Numbered from the stretch's first letter, positions 10,865 through 19,836 are shown. The stretch: 64,000 bases of DNA from Pseudomaricurvus hydrocarbonicus (GCF_011602365.1 NZ_JAAONZ010000004.1:186001-250000), one strand, 5' to 3'. Notes: generated by a model from the sequence alone, not told the origin. A program made the numbers and translations.

Positions 10865-11374
10865 TTAAAACAGGCCAACCACGATCCAGCGAGTGTCTTC
10901 GACCAGAGGCTCAAGCCGAAATGGTGTCGTAATCTGCACGGTTAAGTTGCTGCCACAAATTAGATGGTGCTCAACCCCCAGGGAGTGATAATTGGCCTCC
11001 CCTTTTACCAGCAGCACCATTGTCTGCCCGCGAGCCATGAGATTCACGGGCGGGTCCTCGGGGCCGGCCTGCATACTTCGGATAACGATCTCTCTGCCAG
11101 CGTCGGTCGCAAAACGCGCAACCAGAGAATCCTTCGCCTCGCCAAGCTCTTCGTGTCGGACCTTGGCCTGTTGGCGAGTTGTGCTGACGGCAAAGAAATC
11201 GGCAATGCTGAGGGGAAAACCTTTGAGGACTTTCTCAAGAGAAGAGACTGATGGGCTGACGGAGCCCTGCTCAATGACCGAAATGGCACTGTTTGGCACG
11301 CCGGCGCGCTCCCTCTGTGACCAACCGTAAAACTCACGGATGGCTTTTAACCGGCTTCCCATAGGTTCGGCCAT
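10865..11374 (-). CDS. XRE-family regulator with C-terminal cupin domain
   Basis: The 169-residue product has an N-terminal helix-turn-helix of the Cro/C1 class (GSRLKAIREFYGWSQRERAGV, then NSAISVIEQGSVSPSVSSLEKVL, residues 6-50). A C-terminal beta-rich half follows (about 90-165) of the small cupin type seen in PuuR/SutR-like regulators. Such proteins usually sense small metabolites. The first helices keep the family pattern, although the usual WSQ-x-ELA is WSQRERA. The neighbours are fatty-acid genes on both sides (fadBA downstream, fabY upstream, all on minus), so a lipid-related regulon is possible but unproven. Confidence 0.8.
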   Translation of the reverse strand: MAEPMGSRLKAIREFYGWSQRERAGVPNSAISVIEQGSVSPSVSSLEKVLKGFPLSIADFFAVSTTRQQAKVRHEELGEAKDSLVARFATDAGREIVIRSMQAGPEDPPVNLMARGQTMVLLVKGEANYHSLGVEHHLICGSNLTVQITTPFRLEPLVEDTRWIVVGLF

Positions 11375-11537
11375 GCTGAGATCCTGTTTACTCCATCAAT
11401 CAGGACTTAATCGTAACAGCAGTTGGCTATGACTGACCAGATGTGACCGCTTCAGTCGGGGCATTGTCCCCGAGCGCACCGCCGCAAGTGGCCTGACTGC
11501 CGTGGACAGGCAGGCCAAAGCAACACCGGCCCAAGAA

Positions 11538-13433
11538 TTAGATCATATCGGTGTAACGACTTTCGCCAGGGAACGTCACCGCGTGCTGTAAACCAGGAAT
11601 CGTGACGCCAGTGTCCGTAATGGCCATAGCCTTATCATCGATCATGTCTATGCCAAAGTTGTAGACGATATTGAAATCACCGTGCAAAGCGGCCTGATCG
11701 TAAGCTTGGGCGGCCTCGATCACGCCCTGCAGCTTGACCTCATAGGCCGCCATCGTCTCTGCCCCATGACGCTTGGTCAGCATCTTCTTAGCTACCGTCG
11801 GAGACAACACCACGCCAGTAGCGTTGTTACCACCAAACCCTTTGGTATTGATGAAAGCCACATCCAGCTCAGCCTTTTCGGTATCCTTGACGGAGATTGA
11901 CAGGCGTTCCTGGTGGACATCGTCCGCCACTTTGTCGATGGTTTTGATCCCCGGGATAAGACCGTATTTAAAAGACCCCAGGGCCGCCATCAATTGGTCG
12001 CCACTGGCCGGGCCAATGGAGTGCCCCACGTACGCCTTCACCGCTGCCACCGGCCAGTCAGCAATGCCAAATACCTCTGCAATCCGATCAAACAGTTCGG
12101 ATTCAGTTTGACGGTTGGCGGGTGTGCTGGAACCGTGAGCATGCACCATGCTGCGTTTCTGAATGCCCTCTTGCCCGACCACTTCACGAGCCGAGGAAAC
12201 CGCCTTGGCGAGGGTGATGTAATTACCGGGACCAGGGGCGGAGATGGACTTTTTGAAGCCATCGGCGTTGACGAAGACATCCGTTACCGCGCCATGTATC
12301 TGTGCGCCAAGCTCAACCACCAGCTCGTCGTCCATCAGGACCACAAACTGACAGGCTTCAGCAATGGTAAAACCGCAGTTTTCGCCAAATGGGCGACTGG
12401 AGCGTCGCAGATCCGGCGTATCGCTGCCTTCTACTTTTTTCAAACCTTCGGTGGTCCCCAGGGCGCTCATGGCCGCAAAGCCGTCAATAATTTCCTGGGT
12501 AATGGGAGCCTCACTATTGCCCGCAATGACCACGCGAGCTTTGCCGGACTGAATCGCCTCGACCCCTTGCTTCAGGTTGTACAAAAACGTCGCACAGGCG
12601 CCGGTGGTGGAACCGGTAGTCCCCACACTGCCCAGGACATACGCATTGATGAAATCGGCGGGCATGGTGTTGAGCCCCAGGGGCAACTGCTTGGCGGTGA
12701 CACGGCTCCCCTTCAGGCGGGATTGCATCACCCCCCCGAAACCGTATTCATCGGCCTGACTCATCACGCTGCCGGCATAAACCGCGATTTCATCAGGATG
12801 GACAGCCGATTTTACCGTTGACCAGGGAATCCCCAGGGAATGCAGCGCATCGCTCACGCCAACAATGGTCATTTGCAGGCCACGAGGATGAAAGCGGGAA
12901 TTGTACAGCTCGGAAGGCTCAAATCCGGTCGGCAATTGACCGGCAGCCTGAACATCCATCAGCCGGGTCGAGTCAACCTTAACTTCACAGTTGTCGGCCA
13001 GGTCCACACGGACATGGGTATCGGAGTAATCAGACACCGTCCAGGACTTGGGGATCACCTTGGGCAGCTGGTAGCGCGACAGCAAAAAGGTGGTACTCCC
13101 CTCGTTCGGGGCCACGGTAACCGATTGTTGCCAGGGAGCGGCATCGACATCAAAGTGGCTTTTCTCAATCCGTCGAATTAAAGTGGCCTGAAGGATTTGC
13201 TCACCAAAGCGCGACTCAATTTCTGCCAGAGTAACAGGCTCTCCGGTCAAGGTCGTAAAGCCGGATTCGTCAGCCTTGATTTGCTGGGTCATCACGCCCA
13301 AACCGGCCAGAGTCTCCTGGCGGGATTGCTCGTCCAAGCTTTCAATCACCATACGACGAAACCCATGGTGAAAAGAACTGCGTCCGGCGGCATTGTAACC
13401 ACCAAATCCAGCAATAATTGGCAAACGGGACAT
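11538..13433 (-). CDS. fabY: Beta-ketoacyl-ACP synthase, FabY type
   Basis: A 631-residue condensing enzyme, much longer than FabB/FabF (about 410) and matching the FabY family of Pseudomonas aeruginosa (PA5174). FabY condenses acetyl-CoA with malonyl-ACP to start fatty-acid synthesis in place of FabH. The active-site cysteine lies in TTGSTTGACATFLYNL near residue 280; the catalytic histidines lie in VHAHGSSTPANRQTE and AYVGHSIGPASGD. The glycine-rich end GFGGNNATGVVLS is typical. AAAGGAT precedes the ATG. A regulator of the GlxA type is divergent from it. Naming rests on length and motif pattern. Confidence 0.85.
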   Translation of the reverse strand: MSRLPIIAGFGGYNAAGRSSFHHGFRRMVIESLDEQSRQETLAGLGVMTQQIKADESGFTTLTGEPVTLAEIESRFGEQILQATLIRRIEKSHFDVDAAPWQQSVTVAPNEGSTTFLLSRYQLPKVIPKSWTVSDYSDTHVRVDLADNCEVKVDSTRLMDVQAAGQLPTGFEPSELYNSRFHPRGLQMTIVGVSDALHSLGIPWSTVKSAVHPDEIAVYAGSVMSQADEYGFGGVMQSRLKGSRVTAKQLPLGLNTMPADFINAYVLGSVGTTGSTTGACATFLYNLKQGVEAIQSGKARVVIAGNSEAPITQEIIDGFAAMSALGTTEGLKKVEGSDTPDLRRSSRPFGENCGFTIAEACQFVVLMDDELVVELGAQIHGAVTDVFVNADGFKKSISAPGPGNYITLAKAVSSAREVVGQEGIQKRSMVHAHGSSTPANRQTESELFDRIAEVFGIADWPVAAVKAYVGHSIGPASGDQLMAALGSFKYGLIPGIKTIDKVADDVHQERLSISVKDTEKAELDVAFINTKGFGGNNATGVVLSPTVAKKMLTKRHGAETMAAYEVKLQGVIEAAQAYDQAALHGDFNIVYNFGIDMIDDKAMAITDTGVTIPGLQHAVTFPGESRYTDMI

Positions 13434-13557
13434 GACTTTTATCCTTTAAGGGGGCATTTATCATTAATGTTCAATGGTGTTCATTCTAGAGGGAGCCAAA
13501 CCGCCGGGTAATCGGTATACTGGACATAAATGATGGCAATAAAGTCAACTTTACGTA

Positions 13558-13563
13558 ATTATA
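13558..13563 (-). promoter_or_regulatory. Probable -10 element for fabY
   Basis: TATAAT, a perfect -10 hexamer, lies on the minus strand in the 173-bp fabY/AraC divergent region, about 125 bases before the fabY start. No good -35 is seen at the right spacing, so an activator may be needed. A second TATACC with TTATTG 17 bases upstream lies closer to the gene. Confidence 0.35.
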
Positions 13564-13606
13564 GACAAACACGATGCAGCTCACCCTTGCCTGGACACAC
13601 TAAATC

Positions 13607-14605
13607 ATGAAAAAACGCCTTGGTGCGACCTTTTTGGTTGTTGAGGACATGCTGGCCACCAGTATCACTTTACCGATAGAAATGATGAACGCCGCTGAAA
13701 GTGCGGCTTTGGGTCGTGACAGGCGCGCAAAAAGGCTGAATATTGCAACCGCCAGCACCCGGAAAGAGTCTGTCCGTACCCGCTCGGGGTTTAACCTTGA
13801 GGCCGAGCTTACACTGGATGACATTGGAAACAGTGACATGGTCATCATTCCGTCACTTTGGCGGAACCCTCGTCCGATTATCCGGCGCAACCCGGAAATC
13901 ATTCGGTGGCTGCAAAAATTAAACGAAAAAGGCGCCATCTTGATTGCGGTGGGTACCGGTTGTTGCTTTTTGGCCGAAGCTGGTCTGCTTAATGGCAAGG
14001 CGGCCACAACGCATTGGCATTATTTCGATCAATTCCAGCGTGACTACCCGGATGTGCAACTCAAACGGCAGTACTTCATTACCCAATCCGGCAACATCTA
14101 TTGCGCAGCCAGCGTGAATGCCGTGGCCGATTTAACCGTGCATTTCATACACCGAACGTATGGTCAGGAAATTGCCACGCATGTACAGCGGAACTTTTCT
14201 CATGAAATCCGCAGAGCCTATGAGTCCACCAGCTATTACGATGACAAACATCGCTATCATCCGGACGAAGACATTGTACAAGCGCAAATTTGGCTGCAAG
14301 ATAACTGTCAAAAAGAAATACTTTTGAAAAATGTTGCAGAAAAATTTGATATGAGTGTGCGGACGTTTAACCGCCGCTTTAAAAACGCGACCGGCAAAAC
14401 GCCCCTGCAATATTTACAAGAAATTCGAATCGACATGGCCAAAGATTTATTGCAAACCAGCAACCTGTCGGTGAGTGAAATTGCCTACAAAGTGGGCTAC
14501 CAGGACATGGGGCACTTTTCCAGCTTGTTCAAAAAGCTGCTTACCACAACCCCAAGCGATTATCGCGCCACCGTCAGAGCAAAATTGTTTACGGCAAGCA
14601 CCTAG
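13607..14605 (+). CDS. GlxA-family AraC-type transcription regulator
   Basis: The 332-residue product has an N-terminal DJ-1/PfpI-like domain (residues 1-190, with the nucleophile-elbow-like segment AVGTGCCFLAEAGLL). A C-terminal AraC/XylS DNA-binding domain follows (residues about 220-325: VAEKFDMSVRTFNRRFKNATG and VSEIAYKVGYQDMGHFSSLFKK). This is the GlxA architecture. It is transcribed away from fabY across a 173-bp gap, so control of fabY or autoregulation is a reasonable guess. Its stop codon overlaps the end of the convergent methyltransferase gene by 17 bp. Confidence 0.88.
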   Translation: MKKRLGATFLVVEDMLATSITLPIEMMNAAESAALGRDRRAKRLNIATASTRKESVRTRSGFNLEAELTLDDIGNSDMVIIPSLWRNPRPIIRRNPEIIRWLQKLNEKGAILIAVGTGCCFLAEAGLLNGKAATTHWHYFDQFQRDYPDVQLKRQYFITQSGNIYCAASVNAVADLTVHFIHRTYGQEIATHVQRNFSHEIRRAYESTSYYDDKHRYHPDEDIVQAQIWLQDNCQKEILLKNVAEKFDMSVRTFNRRFKNATGKTPLQYLQEIRIDMAKDLLQTSNLSVSEIAYKVGYQDMGHFSSLFKKLLTTTPSDYRATVRAKLFTAST

Positions 14606-15242
14606 GCTTGTTAAAAAAAACCACATCACTGCCAACCAGCTCCATTTCGCATCCCCAGCGCTCGGCGATGAAGCTCAACGTGCGTTCATGGAAGAATACA
14701 ATGTGGGTCGGATCGTTTTTATAATGCCAGGTTTTGAACGCCTGAGTGTCTATCACACGTTTGGTCATTACACCTAAGACCCCGCCCGGCCTCAACATAC
14801 CCCACAAGCCATCCAGCACGTTAACCGGGTTGGAGAGATGTTCCACCACTTCAGTGGCGGTGATGAAATCATAGTCCTGCTGCAAAGCGGCTTGGTTCGG
14901 ATGATAAAACACATCATAAAGGCTCATGGTATGCCCCTTATCTTCCAGCATCAGGGCCAGCACCGGTCCGGGGCCGCAACCGAAATCCAATCCGACGGAA
15001 GGGGACGGAATTCGCTCACAAAGCGGCTCAGAAAAGCGTGACAAAAACTGGCGATAACCGGCGTCTTCCGCGTGGTTCTCATGTTTATTGTATTCCGCTT
15101 TTTCAGAATCCGCGGTCAAGTGATAAGTGGCGGGCACGTGTATGGCAAAACAGGTCGGGCATGAAAAATATGCCCTGCGCTTGTCTTCATGGCACTTGCG
15201 GGTCGAGCTTTGACAGAAGGGACAAAGGGCTATACCCGTCAT
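14589..15242 (-). CDS. Class I SAM-dependent methyltransferase with zinc ribbon
   Basis: The 217-residue protein starts with two CxxC knuckles (CPFC at 7-10, CPTC at 28-31), like a small zinc ribbon. A Rossmann methyltransferase core follows, with motif I GLDFGCGPGPVLALML and the acidic-loop region ATEVVEHLSNPVNVLDGLWGMLRPGG. The length and the VVEHL motif place it with the Methyltransf_23/UbiE-like group. The substrate is unknown. It converges on and overlaps the AraC gene by 17 bp, with no co-directional partner, so the context says little. Confidence 0.75.
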   Translation of the reverse strand: MTGIALCPFCQSSTRKCHEDKRRAYFSCPTCFAIHVPATYHLTADSEKAEYNKHENHAEDAGYRQFLSRFSEPLCERIPSPSVGLDFGCGPGPVLALMLEDKGHTMSLYDVFYHPNQAALQQDYDFITATEVVEHLSNPVNVLDGLWGMLRPGGVLGVMTKRVIDTQAFKTWHYKNDPTHIVFFHERTLSFIAERWGCEMELVGSDVVFFNKPRCLP

Positions 15243-15416
15243 GTTAACACTGCTTCCTAAACGTTAAATGCGTGGATACATGTGAGACTCAACTGAAACA
15301 GACCGGCTATTTCACCATGCCGCTCACCGCAATGCGAAGCATCAATCGAGGGCGCTTTGAGCCTTCAAACCCACCAGCAAAACGATATTATTTCACACCG
15401 CGGCAGCCTGAAACAC

Positions 15417-15445
15417 AAAAGGGCCTCTGTAATGAGACCCTTTCG
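15417..15445 (-). terminator. Terminator of the Hsp20 gene
   Basis: AAAGGGCCTC (15418-15427) faces GAGACCCTTT (15434-15443), a stem of about ten pairs with one mismatch. On the minus strand it is followed by TTTTGTGTTT. It lies about 30 bases after the Hsp20 stop. The remaining 15243-15416 holds no gene that I can support. Confidence 0.8.
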
Positions 15446-15470
15446 AACAGTTTGAGAAAATGAATCTGAA

Positions 15471-15962
15471 TTAGGCGACTTTATTCGGCACTGTATTCAG
15501 GGTCGCCTCTTTCGGCGTACTGGTCACCGCGCTGGCATTTTGTATTTCAATCGTGCGCGGCATCATGGCTTCCGGTATTTCGCGAACCAACTCAACATGC
15601 AGAAGTCCATTTTCGAGTTTCGCTGTCTGCACCCGAACATGATCTGCCAGCTGGAAGCGACGCTCAAAATTACGGGCCGCTATGCCTTGATGCAGAAACT
15701 GACGGCCTGAGGTATCTTCTGACTTGTTACCGGTAATCGTGAGAGTGTTTTGTTCCGATTGAATGCTTAATTCTGACTCGGTAAAGCCAGCCAGAGCCAT
15801 GGTAATTCGATATTCATTTTCATCGATCAATTCGATGTTGTATGGAGGATAGCCACCCTGCCCTTGATCGGTGCGGCTTAGGTTATCCAGAATAGATGCC
15901 ATACGATCAAAACCAATGGCGGTGCGGTAGAGTGGTGAAAAATCTGTATTACGCATAATCAT
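15471..15962 (-). CDS. Small heat-shock protein, Hsp20/IbpA family
   Basis: Holdase chaperone that keeps unfolding proteins in a refoldable state. The 163-residue product starts MIMRNTDFSPLYRTAIGFDRM, as IbpA proteins do. The alpha-crystallin domain spans about residues 40-130 (YNIELIDENEYRITMALAGF, later RNFERRFQLADHVRVQTAKLENGLLHVEL). The tail lacks a clean IXI motif beyond IEIQ. AAAAGGG precedes the ATG, and a TTGCT-T6 stretch just upstream could mask it at low temperature. It stands alone as a monocistron with its own terminator. Confidence 0.93.
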   Translation of the reverse strand: MIMRNTDFSPLYRTAIGFDRMASILDNLSRTDQGQGGYPPYNIELIDENEYRITMALAGFTESELSIQSEQNTLTITGNKSEDTSGRQFLHQGIAARNFERRFQLADHVRVQTAKLENGLLHVELVREIPEAMMPRTIEIQNASAVTSTPKEATLNTVPNKVA

Positions 15963-16043
15963 ACCCTTTTAAAAAAGCAATATGTTGATTGGCGGTCTAT
16001 CCTCAGATCAGACCTGTTCAGTACTGACTGGTCAGTGCGTGTG

Positions 16044-16070
16044 TTACTAAGCACACCACGCCAGTGTCAA
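16044..16070 (-). promoter_or_regulatory. Possible promoter of the Hsp20 gene
   Basis: A perfect TTGACA (16065-16070, minus strand) is followed 15 bases later by TAGTAA (16044-16049). The spacing is short, so confidence is limited. No clear sigma-32 pattern was seen. The resulting leader of about 75 bases contains the inverted repeat ACTGAC-CA-GTCAGT. Confidence 0.35.
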
Positions 16071-16194
16071 ATCCGGTAACCTTGCGCAGCAGTCAAAGAC
16101 CTGCATTCGCAGCGTCACCGATAAGCCTCTCCTTGAGCAGGCTTAGTACAGAGATAGGGTCCATTTTTGGCAATTCAAGGGGAAAAATAAAAAA

Positions 16195-16815
16195 ATGGCC
16201 AATCCTGCCGCAGCCTCTTGTTCTTACCCGTACCGCGCCTTTCTCGGCATTACTGTCACCGCGGAGGCAAACCAACAGCTCAATGCGTGGGTGAGTCAGT
16301 ATTCAAACGCCGTCACAGACGGGGAACATGCTTCCACCAGGAATGACCTGAGGTGGGTCAAAGCAGAGAACCGGCACATCACGCTGAACTTTTTAGGCGA
16401 CATCCATCAGGCGCAGGAGCGGCGTCTGTCCAGTGCCTTCGACGCAGCAACAGCTGCAGCTGGGCCGAGTTTAAAAAGCTTTACGGTGCAGTTTGAAAAG
16501 CTGGTGTATTTGGGGGGGGCCAGCTCACCTGTTCTGGCGGCGATCTGTACCGCGTGCAGCGATCTGAGTACCTTGCAGAACTGGACCACTGAGACCGTGA
16601 AATCGATAACCGGGTGCTCAGGCCGACAACGACCCTACATACCGCACATTACCCTGGCGAGACACAGGAAGAAGGTACCAACCAGTATAACCATGCCCAC
16701 TGCTTTGAAACCTCAAACGATCCGGGTGACGGTGAGTGCTTTTGCCCTATTTAAAAGTGAGCTCAAAAATACCGGTAGCGAATACACCGTCATTAAGCGT
16801 TGGCCGTTACTCTAA
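16195..16815 (+). CDS. thpR: RNA 2',3'-cyclic phosphodiesterase (2'-5' RNA ligase family)
   Basis: The 206-residue protein carries two HxT motifs of the 2H phosphoesterase superfamily: HITL in NRHITLNFLG near residue 61 and HITL in YIPHITLAR near residue 152. The spacing and the YRAFLGI start fit ThpR, which opens 2',3'-cyclic phosphates in RNA and joins 2'-5' linkages in vitro. A few residues around 55-115 are more variable than usual. It converges on modC with a 41-bp gap holding a GC-rich hairpin (16816-16831). AAGGGG lies some 12 bases before the ATG. Confidence 0.85.
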   Translation: MANPAAASCSYPYRAFLGITVTAEANQQLNAWVSQYSNAVTDGEHASTRNDLRWVKAENRHITLNFLGDIHQAQERRLSSAFDAATAAAGPSLKSFTVQFEKLVYLGGASSPVLAAICTACSDLSTLQNWTTETVKSITGCSGRQRPYIPHITLARHRKKVPTSITMPTALKPQTIRVTVSAFALFKSELKNTGSEYTVIKRWPLL

Positions 16816-16856
16816 CCCCCGTTAGCCGGGGTCTGGAATTAACCCGCATGTCATCG

Positions 16857-17993
16857 CTACCGGACAATAGCTACGGATTTAATCTGAGCCCACAAGGTGT
16901 CGCCTGACGCGAGCGCCAACTGGTCCACCGAACGGCGTGTGAGCCGAGCCAACATCAGCGTATCGCCAGCCGCGAGCTGCACCAACGACATGGCATCATC
17001 CAGATCAGGGGTTACCGCAGTCACCCGCACGGGTATCCGGTTAAGGATGCTTGTGGCTTCGTTGGCGGATTTCGACAAGCTAATATCCTTTGCCAGGATG
17101 CGAAGCCGAACAACCTGGCCAATGGCTTCAGCATTGTCATTTAGCCATAGTGTCCCACCTTCAATTTCAGCTCGCAGCAAGTGCCACCGATCATCCCGTT
17201 CCAGCACCGTTGCCTCCACGACCACTCCGGCTTCGGCGGATAACACCGGCAGATCCAAACGTGAAAGCACTTCTCGCAGGGGCCCCTGTGCAGCCACCCG
17301 CCCCTTCTCCATGACAACGAGATGGTCTGCCAATCTGGCCACCTCATCCATAGAGTGAGTGACATAAATAATGGGGACGTTCAGTTCGCTTTTGAGGGAC
17401 TCCAGGTACGGCAGGATATCCTCCTTGCGAGTGATGTCCAGCGAGGACAGTGGCTCATCCATTAACAACAATCGAGGCCTGATCAGCAGGGATCGGGCAA
17501 TAGCGACTCGTTGACGTTCGCCCCCCGACAATTGTGCAGGAAACTGTTTCATCAGGGATTGAATGCCCATCAAGGCGAGGATGTGATTGTAATCAGCGTC
17601 CGTTGGTTTTTTCGCAGCCCGGCGAATGCCGTAGTCGATGTTGTTCGCTATCGTCAAATGAGCAAACAACCCGGACTCCTGGAAGACATAGCCCAGAGCC
17701 CTTTTGTGAGTGGGCAGAAATGTCTTTTCGTCCTGCCATATTGTGTTGTTAATCGCCAGATGGGCCGTGTAGCCAGTCTTGGTCTGCGGGTGAATGTTGC
17801 GCTGCAAACCCGCGATACAACGCAACAATGTCGTCTTGCCAGAGCCCGAATGACCATACACCGCAGTGACACCTGAGGCGGGCAATTGAAGATTAACGTC
17901 AAGGGAGAAGTCTGTGCTTTCGCCGGTATCGTGGGCAAATGCAAACCGAGCACTGATCGAAGGCCGACCCAGAACACTAGAGTTATCGGACAC
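16857..17993 (-). CDS. modC: Molybdate ABC transporter ATP-binding protein ModC
   Basis: ATPase of the high-affinity molybdate importer, at the inner membrane. The 378-residue product has Walker A GHSGSGKTT near residue 45, signature LSGGERQRVAIARSLL and Walker B LLLMDEPLSSLD. A C-terminal TOBE domain (about 305-370) has the molybdate-specific pattern IPVRVTAVTPDLDDAMSLVQL. The start is a GTG three bases after the modB stop, so the two are translationally linked. No modA follows, which is unusual. Confidence 0.93.
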   Translation of the reverse strand: MSDNSSVLGRPSISARFAFAHDTGESTDFSLDVNLQLPASGVTAVYGHSGSGKTTLLRCIAGLQRNIHPQTKTGYTAHLAINNTIWQDEKTFLPTHKRALGYVFQESGLFAHLTIANNIDYGIRRAAKKPTDADYNHILALMGIQSLMKQFPAQLSGGERQRVAIARSLLIRPRLLLMDEPLSSLDITRKEDILPYLESLKSELNVPIIYVTHSMDEVARLADHLVVMEKGRVAAQGPLREVLSRLDLPVLSAEAGVVVEATVLERDDRWHLLRAEIEGGTLWLNDNAEAIGQVVRLRILAKDISLSKSANEATSILNRIPVRVTAVTPDLDDAMSLVQLAAGDTLMLARLTRRSVDQLALASGDTLWAQIKSVAIVR

Positions 17994-17996
17994 CTA

Positions 17997-18704
17997 TCAA
18001 ACTCCATGGCCAACTTTAAACGGTGAGCTCTTTCCCTGATAGCGATACAGTACCAATAAAACACTGAAGGAAAAAACGACCATAGCGGCAGACAGCCAAT
18101 GCGCCTGAGTGTATTCCAGGGCTTCCACGTGATCATAAATCTGGACAGAGACAAGGCGGGTTTCTCCGGGGATATTGCCACCGATCATCAGCACTAAACC
18201 AAATTCCCCCACGGTATGGGCAAACCCCAAAACAGCTGCCGTTACAAATCCAGGTCTGGACATTGGCAACACCACCGAGAAAAAACGGTCGCAAGGCCCT
18301 GCGCCCAGGGTAGCGGCAACTTCCAGGGGGCGATCCCCCAATGACATCATGGCATTTTGTAGCGGCTGAACCACAAAGGGCAAGGAGTAAACCATGGACG
18401 CTATCACCAAGCCCCAGAACGTAAACGCCAAACCTCCCAACCCCATCATTTGGGTCAATTGTCCAAGCCAGCCCTGCGGCCCCATGGCCAGCAGAAAATA
18501 AAACCCCAGTACGGTCGGCGGCAGCACCAATGGCAAAGCGACTACTGCAGCCACCGGGCCGCGCAACCAGGAATTTGTGCGGGCAAGCCACCAGGCAATA
18601 GGTGTTCCTATGACCAGTAACAATACGGTCACGGTGAATGCCAACCGAAGAGTCAGACCAATGGCCACCCAATCCGCGTCAGTAAAACCCATACGCTCCA
18701 GCAC
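17997..18704 (-). CDS. modB: Molybdate ABC transporter permease ModB
   Basis: A 235-residue inner-membrane permease with about five hydrophobic segments and the binding-protein-dependent transport signature EVAATLGAGPCDRFFSVVLPM (the EAA loop that contacts ModC). Late residues GEFGLVLMIGGNIPGETRLVSVQIYDHVE are typical of ModB. The start is GTG at 18704 or ATG at 18692; neither has a strong ribosome-binding site. It is followed immediately by modC. The periplasmic binding protein gene modA, normally first in the operon, is absent upstream. Confidence 0.93.
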   Translation of the reverse strand: MLERMGFTDADWVAIGLTLRLAFTVTVLLLVIGTPIAWWLARTNSWLRGPVAAVVALPLVLPPTVLGFYFLLAMGPQGWLGQLTQMMGLGGLAFTFWGLVIASMVYSLPFVVQPLQNAMMSLGDRPLEVAATLGAGPCDRFFSVVLPMSRPGFVTAAVLGFAHTVGEFGLVLMIGGNIPGETRLVSVQIYDHVEALEYTQAHWLSAAMVVFSFSVLLVLYRYQGKSSPFKVGHGV

Positions 18705-18722
18705 TCACAGTTAAGTTTCGAT

Positions 18723-18757
18723 GTTATAAGAAACTTTGATTATGCCACAAATAATCA
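18723..18757 (-). promoter_or_regulatory. modBC promoter with an overlapping palindrome
   Basis: On the minus strand TTGTGG (18745-18750) and TATAAC (18723-18728) are 16 bases apart, about 20 bases before the GTG start. The palindrome TGATTAT-N7-ATAATCA (18737-18757) covers the -35 element. It does not match the classical ModE box, but its position fits an operator. Confidence 0.5.
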
Positions 18758-18840
18758 TGACAAAAGAATGCCCTGCTCCCGGCGTAACGCGCCCACAGGC
18801 CAGGCGGAGCCGATTTGCCCGGTCGAGCTGGCGCAGTGCG

Positions 18841-19836
18841 CTAGGCGACTCCGCCCAACGCCTCCCCCAGAGCCAGATTTAACGTGGGGTAGGTAAACTC
18901 AAACCCGCTGCGGACAATATTCTCCGGCATTACTCGCTGGCCGCTCAGCAGCAATTCCTCCCCCATCTGACCAAACAACAACTTAACGATCGGCTCTGGC
19001 ATTGGCAGCCTTGCCGCACGGCCAACCTGCTCAGCAAACAGCTGGGTAAATTCAGCATTGGTGACAGGGTTAGGCGAGGTGGCGTTAAAAGGTCCCTGCA
19101 GAGTGGTATGCTCCAACAAAAAAATCAGTAAATCGACCAAATCCTGGCGGTGAATCCAGCTCATCCACTGCCTTCCGGAACCCAGCCTTCCGCCCAACCC
19201 CATCTGAAATGGCTTTTTCAGGCGGCTGACAATTCCCCCATCGGCGCCAATCACAACTCCAATTCGGGCGCAACAAAGAACGGCTCCAAGCTGCTGAAAG
19301 CCTTCTGCCGCCAGCTCCCAATCCCGACAGAGTGAATGAGCAAAACCCGGGTGACAACGCCCTTCTTCATTGAGCATTTCATCACCGTGGGATCCGTAGT
19401 AACCGACCGCAGAACCGGAAACTACCCGTGAAGGCGCCTGCCCCGCTTCTCGGTAATAGCCGACCAGTGCTTCAGTGACATTAATACGACTGCGGTACAA
19501 TCGCCTCTTTCTTGTCGCACTCCAGCGCTTGTCGGCAATACCTTCGCCTGCGAGGTTGACGATCAATGAGGGAAGTGTCTCGGGCAACTCTTCAAGATGG
19601 CTGATGTAATTCGCGCCCGCCACTGATCTCATGCCGCCACCGGCTTGACGACTCAGCACCCAGCAGGAATACCCCTTGCTCAGTAGGGCTCGCACCAGCT
19701 CCGGGCCAATAAACCCCGTGCCTCCGGTGATGAGGATATTGGCTTTGGTGTCTGAAGCGAGTATAGGCTTTGACGTAGCCCCCGGCTCACTCATGGCTGC
19801 CGAGGATGTTCCTGAAGCTTCTGGGCTAGAGTGCAT
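18841..19836 (-). CDS. TIGR01777/YfcH-family NAD(P)-dependent epimerase
   Basis: A 331-residue short-chain-dehydrogenase-like protein with the nucleotide-binding motif ILITGGTGFIGPELVRAL near residues 34-51. The family elements NLAGEGIADKRW, SGSAVGYYGSHGDE and MSWIHRQDLVDLL follow, as does the C-terminal DUF1731-like stretch. The reaction is unknown for this family. AGGAGG lies five bases before the ATG, so the start is secure although it leaves a 30-residue Ser/Ala-rich N-terminal extension that most relatives lack. A doubtful small frame overlaps its start from upstream. Confidence 0.9.
   Translation of the reverse strand: MHSSPEASGTSSAAMSEPGATSKPILASDTKANILITGGTGFIGPELVRALLSKGYSCWVLSRQAGGGMRSVAGANYISHLEELPETLPSLIVNLAGEGIADKRWSATRKRRLYRSRINVTEALVGYYREAGQAPSRVVSGSAVGYYGSHGDEMLNEEGRCHPGFAHSLCRDWELAAEGFQQLGAVLCCARIGVVIGADGGIVSRLKKPFQMGLGGRLGSGRQWMSWIHRQDLVDLLIFLLEHTTLQGPFNATSPNPVTNAEFTQLFAEQVGRAARLPMPEPIVKLLFGQMGEELLLSGQRVMPENIVRSGFEFTYPTLNLALGEALGGVA

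Noticed and set aside
11913-12821. 302-codon plus frame opposite fabY
   Set aside because: It mirrors the fabY coding frame; the long openness comes from codon bias and the product has no family features.
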